Virus record (IMG/VR): IMGVR_UViG_3300035698_007864 | Coordinates: 1 to 30,287 of that record | Length of the DNA: 30,287 nt | Reading direction: 5' to 3' (one strand) | Origin: a virus | In this document: piece by piece, positions 22,106 through 29,508 of the stretch | How positions within the stretch are numbered: the first letter of the stretch is position 1 | How the letters are laid out: each line of letters starts with the position of its first letter | Made by a program: the position numbers and the translations under genes | Notes under the pieces: model-generated | What the model was told of the DNA's origin: nothing | Databases searched by the model: none | What the model saw: the letters and a program-made list of their open reading frames with translations, nothing else

Positions 22106-25100
22106 ATGAGTATCAGCATCCTTGGTGGCTATGTACCACCTGGAGTCTACACCCGAACATCGAAGCAAGCGTCGAACCCCACGATTTCATCCGGAGTTCG
22201 CCTTCCTGTGATGATTGGGGTTGGAGAAGAAACCCTCACACAGGAAGGTGTGGAACTGGTTCGGGGGTCGTCTTCGTCTGTTGACCAGCAGATTACGAAC
22301 GAAGACCTATCCGAACGGTTCGTACTGGACGCTACGAATCCAGCCGCACTGGTGCTCGGCCCCTCTACCGGGGATGAAACCCAGCTTCAGGTCAGGAACT
22401 ACCCAGTTGTCGTAGGAAACGGGCAGGGAAGAACCACGAATGACCCCAACGACATCTCTGTGACAGTGGACGGCGTTCCAGTCGTAGTTTCTGTCCTGGC
22501 AGGTTCTACTGGGCTCCTTACCCTGATGACTCCTCCCGTTGAAGACGCTGTGGTCAAGATGACCTACTTCTTCAACCGGATGGACACTCGGATTACGGAA
22601 GACTTGTCCGACCAGGCCACAGAAGAATACGCAGTGATGCGTTTCCTTCTGGAAGGTTCCTATGTCGTGACTGAAGACGTCAACGATAACTGGATTGCGG
22701 TCATTGACGGTATCAGCATTGAAGAGACAGTCCCCTACGGTACCTACACGGCGGTGGACCTCGCCGGTGTGCTGAATGGTCTGGGGATTACGGGACTCAC
22801 TGTCAGTTCAGAAGCTACTGAAACTGGTGGGGTACGGTGTGTCCTCACTTCCCTGTACGACATCGTCAATGGGGCTGGAACCTTCAACGCTGTTTCTGGA
22901 ATTCTAGCAGCGGCTTCGACGAACCGGAACAAGGACTTCTACACCTTCCAGCAGCCGATTGTGGCAGGAGACAACGGTGGGATCACTACTAACTACCCCG
23001 AGAGTGTTGTCGCCAAGGTGGATGGGGTGCAAGTTATCCCAACCGCTGTTGATGGTACCACTGGGAAGGTTACGTTCCCTTATGCACCGACTCCTGGTTC
23101 CACGATTTCGTTGACCTACTACTTCAATACCTGGCAGGACACCTTCGACTATCTTCCAGCAGAAGAAGTCGTGGCTGTTTCAGCCTGTGGCTACGCTGAA
23201 GGTCGGAAAGACTACACGTCAGGAACGGATTTTGTTCTTGTGGGTGGCAGCAAGATTCACTGGGGAACTGCCGTTGAAGTAGCATCCTACCTCCGAACCA
23301 TTGGCTCTGACCCCTTCAACGGTTCCCAGATTACCCCAACGCTGGTTGACGACTACATGAAGTTGGTCGAAACAACCCGGTACTCTGACACGACAACCGT
23401 TCCAGCGACTCGGTACAACAACCGTTTCGTGCTTCCTGACGTTGCAACCACAGGCAACGGGCGAGACACCCCGCTGGGAACTTCGTTGTACCAGACTGTG
23501 ACCAATGACCGGATGGACCTTCCGACAAATCGACCTGACCTCATTACCTTGAGATACGGTCAAACAGTCGCTGAAGCCTTCCAGAATGCAGAACTGACAG
23601 TCATCGACGTGGATGAATCCACTCGGGTTGTTCGTACAGTGGAAGATGTGGCCCCCGACGTGAATGTCTACGCTTCATACTACTACAACCGCATCACTGA
23701 CGACAGTTACACGATGGCCGTCGTAGCCCCAGGGGGTTCGGGTGTTGGTCAGTACCGAGTCTATTCTGCGATTCAGTCCAAGTACCTCCACCAAGTCCGA
23801 TTTGGAACGAAGGGTGTCGGTTTGACCGAATCTGTGAACTTCCCTCGGGGCGTGGATTCGATGCACGGCATCATTCATACTGGTGGAGGGGCGTTAGGGG
23901 CTACGAATGAAATCGTGACCGTGAAGTTCCTGGCTACAGATGCTGAACCGGCGTCTTTCACCAATGACGATGTTGGCCCCTATGGGTTGTTCCCCGATGA
24001 ATCCGATACCCTGGATATTGCAGTCAATAGTGGAGCCAATCAGGCATATGACCTGAAAACCGGCGCTCCAGGTGGGTTCATCACAGACGTCATTGATGCT
24101 CCGACGATTGTCACAGGGGTCAATGACAAGTTGTTCCTCAAGGTTAAGTACTTTGACCCGAGTGGTGCAACGATTGAGATGTTTGAAGACACTGTCGAAG
24201 TGACCCTGACAACAGGTCTTCCGACTCCGTCGCTGGCAAATATCGTAACGGATGTTAACGCTGCTGCGGTTAGTGAACTTGGGGCAATGACAGACCTTGT
24301 CGAATCTATCGGTACGACTCGACTGTACTTCCGGAACAAATACGTGAATGACACGGAACAGTATCCAGGTGGTACCGTAGTGCCGTCCAATTCGTTATTC
24401 GTAGACTTTCCAACATCCATTGAAGTGCTCGCAACTTCTACAGCGGCTGAAGACCTTGGAGCTTCCAACTGGACCTCGCAGGAATTCGTGAGAACAATGA
24501 TGGCTGTTGTGAAGCCAGCCACACTCAAGGGGTATGTTGCCGTCGGTATTGGTTACACCGTCAATGCTACACACCACGCCTTTGCGTTTTCGGTCAATGG
24601 CGTACCATTGACTCTGGACATTCTTCCTGCCGACTACGGCATGTATACTGCTTTTGCTATGTCGGCGTTGCTGAACCAGTACATGGCAGAACGTGTTGGG
24701 CTTGATTCCTCACTGGGGGCAACACTGACTGCGGTGGCTGGGAACGATATTGTGACAGCATCAGCACCAGTATTCACTGATGATATGATGTTCGCTTCCA
24801 TTAGACTGGACGGGTCCGGGACAGGCAATTCAGGCGTGTTTATGATTTGGAGCGTAAACACCACCACGGAAGTCACACTAGACCGAGCCCTCGGGGCCGA
24901 TGAAGCACTGATTCCGGCTACGCTGGGGATCGGAACTTTTGCAGCAACACTGGGAACTTACATTCGGTTGATTGCAATTAACACAACTACCGGTGCTGTC
25001 AATCAGGGTGCTGATTCCAGCCTGGTGATCAACCAATGTTCCTACCCAACTGCCGATTTGGCGTCAACACTGGGATTCGATGAAGGTGACACGGCTTCTC

Positions 25101-26704
25101 TCACCAAGGTGACTGCCAACGAAATCGTTGCGGTGATGAACTTCAACGCTACCTGGAACGCTCTCGGGGCGTGCCAGGTTTCTTCGGTGGCCGGTGTAGG
25201 GGACTATGTCAACTTCACGACTCACGCTACTGGGATTGCAGCTTCGTTGCTGTTCTCAGCTACGCATGACGACACGGTCATCGTTCACGGTACCGACATT
25301 GGAATCGAAGCTGGTGATGGCGATATCGGTGAAGCAGCCTCCCAGGGGTACAACGTCGCCTCTGACCTCGGGATTATGGGGTCTGGTACGACAGATGCCA
25401 CTGAAGTCGTTGGGTACATCGGTCAAACCTACACAGACGCCAAGACGGGTCTTCGTATGTCGATTCTGGAAGCGGCAGATGGGGCGTACCCGGCAAATGG
25501 TACCTTCACTGTGATCGTCAGTGATGCGTTCGTCTGTGATGCAGCGGTTCCGACCTGGGGGATTCCTGGTATCGAGACCGTGGTGACCAACACGGTTGGT
25601 GTGGTAGAAGATGACACAGCCCTGTTGCAGACTTTCCCCCGCTCTGGGGTACAGCCTGAAATCGGAGCGTTCTACTACGTGGACTACGAGTATGCGAAGA
25701 CAAACTTCGATACTCAGATATTCTCGAAGTACAACGTAGTTCGTGCCAACTACGGGGCTGCCAGCACACAGAATCACCTGTCCCTTGCGGCACTCCTGGC
25801 CTTTTCCAATGGAGCCCCCGCTGTCGGCCTCAAGCAAGTCTTGAAGGCTTCCGGTCAGGGACAGGCCCCTGCTGCTAGCTTCATCGCAGCGATTGACGAA
25901 CTGGAAACGCCGTTGGATGGGGCTGTGAAACCCGACATCATCGTTCCGCTTACTGGGGATTCTTCGGTCATTCAGTGGTTGGGTCGTCATTGTTCAGTGA
26001 TGTCCACTTTGCGGCGTCAGGGAGAACGAACAGCGATTGTCGGTCTCAACTCTGGCGTGACGGTGGATTCGGCCCTTGAGATGATTCAGGGAATCACCAA
26101 TGAGCGCCTGATGGCTATCTACCCCGACCAGGCTGTGGTCACTCTGACTGACGACCTTGGTACGGCTCGGGAATACCTGGTTCCAGGGTACTTCATGGCA
26201 GCGGCCTTGGCTGGTTCGGCTGTGTCAGCACAGTTCGATGAAGCCACACCGATGGACCGCCGTCAGGTCTTTGGTATTACTCGAATGGGTCGGCAACTCA
26301 GTGCCCTTGACCAGAACAAGGTGGCTCAGGCCGGATTCACCGTGCTGGAAGATGCGAACAACATCGTCCGTGTACGGCACGCCTTGACTACGGACTTGTC
26401 CAATGAACTCACGATGTACCCCACGGTCATCGCTGTTCAGGACAAGATTCACAAGGGCATCCGTAGAATCCTGGACCGCTTCATTGGTATGAAGTACCTT
26501 GACACCCGCATCGCTGACGTGGAGCAGGCTGTCACGGAGTACCTGAAGCAACAGGTTGCCGCCGAGATTATTGGGGCGTTCCAGGGTGTAACCGCTGAGC
26601 GTGACCCGAACAACCCGACTAGTCTCCTGGTGTCTGCGTACTACCGACCTATCTTCCCGCTGCTCTACATCCTCGCTACTTTCAACGTCCGCTCTAGCCT
26701 GTAG
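22106..26704 (+). CDS. Contractile tail sheath protein, extra large (1532 aa)
   Basis: The N-terminus (GGYVPPGVYTRTSKQ) and the last about 300 residues match the conserved myovirus sheath architecture. In the C-terminal part, residues from about 1225 hold ALLAFSNGAP, a nucleotide-binding-like PDIIVPLTGD, and the final domain with MDRRQVFGITRMG, EDANNIVRVRHALTTD and an ending YYRPIFPLLYILATFNV. Sheath subunits polymerise around the tail tube and contract to drive injection. At 1532 residues it is far longer than T4 gp18 (659). The extra length is beta-rich inserts with repeated modules, the clearest at about residues 98-170 and 282-352 (P-V-x-G-x-x-x-G-x-T-T-N, then VDGV, then TYxFN) and a more distant one to about 535. 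AGAGGAGGA precedes the start. The minus-strand frames inside are shadows. Confidence 0.93.
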   Translation: MSISILGGYVPPGVYTRTSKQASNPTISSGVRLPVMIGVGEETLTQEGVELVRGSSSSVDQQITNEDLSERFVLDATNPAALVLGPSTGDETQLQVRNYPVVVGNGQGRTTNDPNDISVTVDGVPVVVSVLAGSTGLLTLMTPPVEDAVVKMTYFFNRMDTRITEDLSDQATEEYAVMRFLLEGSYVVTEDVNDNWIAVIDGISIEETVPYGTYTAVDLAGVLNGLGITGLTVSSEATETGGVRCVLTSLYDIVNGAGTFNAVSGILAAASTNRNKDFYTFQQPIVAGDNGGITTNYPESVVAKVDGVQVIPTAVDGTTGKVTFPYAPTPGSTISLTYYFNTWQDTFDYLPAEEVVAVSACGYAEGRKDYTSGTDFVLVGGSKIHWGTAVEVASYLRTIGSDPFNGSQITPTLVDDYMKLVETTRYSDTTTVPATRYNNRFVLPDVATTGNGRDTPLGTSLYQTVTNDRMDLPTNRPDLITLRYGQTVAEAFQNAELTVIDVDESTRVVRTVEDVAPDVNVYASYYYNRITDDSYTMAVVAPGGSGVGQYRVYSAIQSKYLHQVRFGTKGVGLTESVNFPRGVDSMHGIIHTGGGALGATNEIVTVKFLATDAEPASFTNDDVGPYGLFPDESDTLDIAVNSGANQAYDLKTGAPGGFITDVIDAPTIVTGVNDKLFLKVKYFDPSGATIEMFEDTVEVTLTTGLPTPSLANIVTDVNAAAVSELGAMTDLVESIGTTRLYFRNKYVNDTEQYPGGTVVPSNSLFVDFPTSIEVLATSTAAEDLGASNWTSQEFVRTMMAVVKPATLKGYVAVGIGYTVNATHHAFAFSVNGVPLTLDILPADYGMYTAFAMSALLNQYMAERVGLDSSLGATLTAVAGNDIVTASAPVFTDDMMFASIRLDGSGTGNSGVFMIWSVNTTTEVTLDRALGADEALIPATLGIGTFAATLGTYIRLIAINTTTGAVNQGADSSLVINQCSYPTADLASTLGFDEGDTASLTKVTANEIVAVMNFNATWNALGACQVSSVAGVGDYVNFTTHATGIAASLLFSATHDDTVIVHGTDIGIEAGDGDIGEAASQGYNVASDLGIMGSGTTDATEVVGYIGQTYTDAKTGLRMSILEAADGAYPANGTFTVIVSDAFVCDAAVPTWGIPGIETVVTNTVGVVEDDTALLQTFPRSGVQPEIGAFYYVDYEYAKTNFDTQIFSKYNVVRANYGAASTQNHLSLAALLAFSNGAPAVGLKQVLKASGQGQAPAASFIAAIDELETPLDGAVKPDIIVPLTGDSSVIQWLGRHCSVMSTLRRQGERTAIVGLNSGVTVDSALEMIQGITNERLMAIYPDQAVVTLTDDLGTAREYLVPGYFMAAALAGSAVSAQFDEATPMDRRQVFGITRMGRQLSALDQNKVAQAGFTVLEDANNIVRVRHALTTDLSNELTMYPTVIAVQDKIHKGIRRILDRFIGMKYLDTRIADVEQAVTEYLKQQVAAEIIGAFQGVTAERDPNNPTSLLVSAYYRPIFPLLYILATFNVRSSL

Positions 26705-26716
26705 TCCTAAGCCCTT

Positions 26717-26754
26717 GGGCACCTTCCTCATTGTATGATGAAGTGGAGGTGCCC
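26717..26754 (+). promoter_or_regulatory. Inverted repeat covering the SD of the 26756 gene
   Basis: GGGCACC (26717-26723) and GGTGCCC (26748-26754) form a perfect 7-bp stem with a 24-base loop. The SD GGAGG (26745-26749) overlaps the right arm, and the ATG at 26756 begins one base after it. The structure would limit ribosome access. It may also weaken transcription passing beyond the sheath gene, though no U-run follows. Confidence 0.5.
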
Positions 26755-26755
26755 G

Positions 26756-27607
26756 ATGCCCAGACAAGTTCATATCAGCAAAGAAACGGTTCCGGTCAAT
26801 GCAGTCTTGTACCGAATTAAGAACCTTCGTTCGTTTGACCCAGCGTCAGGGACATTTGCATACTCAACAGCACCATCTTCTGAAAATCCAACCCAGTGGG
26901 GCGTGAAGCATCCTCTTCAGCAATTCTGTGAAGACATGATGGCTGGGGTAGTCTTCCCAGATATGCTTGCCCTGGACGACATCAGCACTTACGATTCGGT
27001 TATTGCAGCCTACTTGTTCCTGTTTCCTGGGGCGTTTCATTCATCCCGTGTGAGGAAGTTGGTGGAAGCAGTATGTCTGTACGATTCCTGGGGAACGAAT
27101 ATCCTGGCAAACGTAGAGAGACGATACTTGTTTACACTTCAGACGCTGGATTCGATTCTCCCAACCCGAGCCCAGGTTGCGGAACTGACAGACGAGAAGC
27201 TTCAGAGTCGTCTTCAAAAAGCTGTAGAATATATTCAAGAGGCTGTCCTCTTTGAAGAGGGCTCTGGGGAACAAATGAAGGGGGTCACACAGGTTCATTG
27301 GGAAAACGACCGCTGCATCGTATTCTCGACCACCGGGGGCATTCATCCTCCCAATCTCTGGGATGGGGTTTTTAGTATTGGGAAGTTCGTGGGGGCGGCA
27401 TTCATTCCTTGTAACAACAACTGTTCACACGTGTCTATCATCCGAAAAACCCTGATGGTACCAGACCTGGATTTCAAGACGCTGGTAGACCAGATTTCGG
27501 AACTGGAACCAGACTGGCGGTGGGTGTCTCCTCTGGCAGTCGTCAGTCCCATCAATGGAACTTCCCTCACCCCAGAACAACTGGTGAAGCAAATCTTCAG
27601 CCGCTAG
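26756..27607 (+). CDS. Hypothetical protein between sheath and tube genes (283 aa)
   Basis: The frame opens at 26735, but GGAGG at 26745-26749 fits the ATG at 26756. The protein is alpha/beta with several helices (residues 60-150), Cys residues spread at low density, and a Gly/Asn-rich middle (TTGGIHPPNLWDGVFSIGKFVG). No family was recognised. Its place between sheath and tube suggests a tail assembly role. Its stop forms the TAG of the TAGTCCGTTTATAG string used as promoter site 6. Confidence 0.78.
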   Translation: MPRQVHISKETVPVNAVLYRIKNLRSFDPASGTFAYSTAPSSENPTQWGVKHPLQQFCEDMMAGVVFPDMLALDDISTYDSVIAAYLFLFPGAFHSSRVRKLVEAVCLYDSWGTNILANVERRYLFTLQTLDSILPTRAQVAELTDEKLQSRLQKAVEYIQEAVLFEEGSGEQMKGVTQVHWENDRCIVFSTTGGIHPPNLWDGVFSIGKFVGAAFIPCNNNCSHVSIIRKTLMVPDLDFKTLVDQISELEPDWRWVSPLAVVSPINGTSLTPEQLVKQIFSR

Positions 27608-27610
27608 TCC

Positions 27611-27617
27611 GTTTATA
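27611..27617 (+). promoter_or_regulatory. Putative phage late-promoter element GTTTATA (site 6)
   Basis: The 14-base TAGTCCGTTTATAG at 27605-27618 is identical to that at 5147-5160. The motif lies 69 bases before the tail tube ATG at 27680, the longest spacing of the set. Confidence 0.5.
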
Positions 27618-27679
27618 GTCAGGCATGTGTTGGACTGGCGGTCCCTGTGGGCCGTGGCGCTTTCCGAAGGAGTGTCCTG

Positions 27680-28369
27680 ATGAAGACGAACAATTATATC
27701 TATCGGCAAGGCGACAGCCCTGAAACAAGAGTTGCTGTCAGCCAGAAAAACCGCATCTATTCCAAGCACGAAGGGTCAGCGTCTGGTGCGTGGGCTCAGG
27801 TCGGAGCTACTTCCACTTTCGATGTGTCGGAAAGTCGGGCTCTGGAACCTATCCGAGGCGTTGGCTATGGCGACCAAATCGCTGAGATGGTTCCTGGGGT
27901 GACTGAACCAATGTCAATCACCATCAACCGCTACCTCTTGTACCTTGCCAGCATCCATCAGGTGTTCGGCTACAAGGGGTCTTCTGCCGGTCTGGTACGG
28001 TCCTTGAAGCACCACCGCTGGCCGTTTGACATCAAACAGGAACTGGTCATGGGGGCCATTGCCTCCCATGACATCGAAGATGTAGGTGTACCTATCTACG
28101 ACGGTGTGAAGCCTGATGCTACGAACAACTTCCAGGCTCTGTTCACATTCTACGAAGCGTGCTGGATGGAATCCTGGGATTCATCATTCCCGGCTGATAC
28201 AGCCCAGGTCGCTGAAAACGTGACGGCGAAGGCAACAGACGTCATCGATGGGTTCAGCAGCTACGGTATTGCTATGGATACCGGGAACAACCCTTTCGAT
28301 GATAGTACGGGGTCTTTCCGTTTTGGCGACGCAGGGACTGTGCAGCCCTCCACTCCGTTGAACGTGTAG
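27680..28369 (+). CDS. Tail tube protein (229 aa)
   Basis: Position right after the sheath region, size, and the pattern ALEPIRGVGYGDQIAEMVPGVTEPMSITINRYLLY, taken in short pieces, fit a myovirus inner-tube protein. Tube monomers form the central channel inside the sheath. The N-terminal about 30 residues are charged and likely extended; the rest is beta-rich. AAGGAG lies about seven bases before the ATG at 27680, preferred over the upstream in-frame ATG at 27647, which lacks an SD. It has its own upstream GTTTATA motif, in keeping with high expression. Confidence 0.8.
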   Translation: MKTNNYIYRQGDSPETRVAVSQKNRIYSKHEGSASGAWAQVGATSTFDVSESRALEPIRGVGYGDQIAEMVPGVTEPMSITINRYLLYLASIHQVFGYKGSSAGLVRSLKHHRWPFDIKQELVMGAIASHDIEDVGVPIYDGVKPDATNNFQALFTFYEACWMESWDSSFPADTAQVAENVTAKATDVIDGFSSYGIAMDTGNNPFDDSTGSFRFGDAGTVQPSTPLNV

Positions 28370-28581
28370 TATGTTCTGTTGTGTGCGGTTGATTTGAAAC
28401 CAATGTGACTTAATTTGACTGAGACTGTGGATGCGGGATGAATCTAAGGGTAGCCGGTAAGGCTACTGGCTTCTTCGGGAGCCAACTGTGACTGCGACAC
28501 CCAATGTGTAACCGAAGACTGTGACAGACCCTCTGTTTCTCCCGCACACTACTTGTGTTTTAACCGATGAAGGAGAACAGA
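28370..28581 (+). promoter_or_regulatory. Structured 212-base region between tube and chaperone genes
   Basis: There is no ORF here. Two adjacent hairpins lie at 28450-28466 (GTAGCC/GGCTAC, five-base loop) and 28468-28483 (GGCTTC/GGAGCC closing a TTCG tetraloop). A bulged inverted repeat pairs CTGTTTCTCC (28533-28542) with GGAGAACAG (28572-28580), covering the SD of the next gene. TGTGACT occurs at 28404 and 28487, with TGTGACA at 28520. GTGTTTTA at 28555-28562 is a possible weak variant promoter box. The paired hairpins could terminate or stabilise the tube mRNA, though no U-run follows. Confidence 0.45.
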
Positions 28582-29505
28582 ATGGGTATCGCTGACCTGA
28601 CCAAATCCCTACAAAAGCTGCAAGGAATCGGACATCAAGTCGAACAGGTAGACCTCCCGGCTATGGGGATGACCCTGTGGATTCGGACATTGCGTAAGAA
28701 GGAAGACCACAAGGTCTATTCAATGCTTGCCGAAGGTGCTGAATCTGGTGGAGAATCCCTGGAGTTTCTGGATGTCTTCCGATGGGAAACGCTTGCCCGG
28801 TCGATTATGGCCGTGTCCTTGAACGATGAAGTGGTCTTCGACTTCAGGGACAAGACTACCTTCACCGAAGATGGTAGTAAGGAGATGATTGATGATGAAG
28901 ACGGCCCCGTAGAAAAGTGCTCGCTTCTTCGTCCTGTCATTCAGAACTGGAGCCGGGACATCACTGGAATCCTGATTCGGAAGTACCAGGAACAGCTTTC
29001 TCACGTTGAATCAAAGATTCGTGAGGGGGTTGTCTTTGAGTACAGTTCCCTGGACGAAGAGATTGAGGAAACGGAAGCCCGCCTTCAAGACCTTTATTCC
29101 CGACGACAGAAAATCACGGAAGCTTCCAAAGAATCTGACGCCGTCCAGACGTTGCTCCAGACGCCTTTGGGTCGTCAGGCACAGGAAGACATTGCCCAGG
29201 GACTTCACAAGGTAGAAGCCCCTACTACGGAATCACAGCAGGGACATTCGGATGAAGTCCCGACATTGGACCAGGTTCAACGGCGTTCTAGCTCAGAATC
29301 AGCACCAAAACCTGTGGCCAAATCCTATCCGAAGACGATTGTGGAAAACGGGAAAGAGATCCCTGTAGTGCGGTCCAAGCCCATTGACCTGGATGAAGAA
29401 ACTAGGTTGAAGCCAGAAGGTCGTGGGGATATCCAAATTGACCCGACCCCGCCAGGGCGTAGCAATCCGAACTTCCGGGGGCCATCCGACCGAAATAAGG
29501 GGTAG
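28582..29505 (+). CDS. Probable tail-assembly chaperone (307 aa)
   Basis: It follows the tube gene, where tail-tape chaperones are expected. The N-terminal domain (residues 1-130: strand QVDLPAMGMTLWIRTLRKKEDHK, taken as two halves, then a helical core EFLDVFRWETLARSIMAVSL) resembles this class. Residues 135-200 are helical coiled coil. From about 215 to the end the protein is Pro/Ser/Glu-rich and probably disordered. The ATG at 28582 follows AAGGAGA; the in-frame ATG at 28567 overlaps that SD and is rejected. The gene ends with TAG followed in frame by TGA. Family assignment is by context and pattern, hence moderate. Confidence 0.65.
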   Translation: MGIADLTKSLQKLQGIGHQVEQVDLPAMGMTLWIRTLRKKEDHKVYSMLAEGAESGGESLEFLDVFRWETLARSIMAVSLNDEVVFDFRDKTTFTEDGSKEMIDDEDGPVEKCSLLRPVIQNWSRDITGILIRKYQEQLSHVESKIREGVVFEYSSLDEEIEETEARLQDLYSRRQKITEASKESDAVQTLLQTPLGRQAQEDIAQGLHKVEAPTTESQQGHSDEVPTLDQVQRRSSSESAPKPVAKSYPKTIVENGKEIPVVRSKPIDLDEETRLKPEGRGDIQIDPTPPGRSNPNFRGPSDRNKG

Positions 29506-29508
29506 TGA

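Noticed and set aside
25256-25990. 244-codon minus-strand frame inside the sheath gene
   Set aside because: It is fully antisense to a well-supported sheath frame, with no SD or recognisable motif.
26225-26773. 182-codon minus-strand frame across the end of the sheath
   Set aside because: It is antisense to the conserved sheath C-terminus and has a shadow-like composition.
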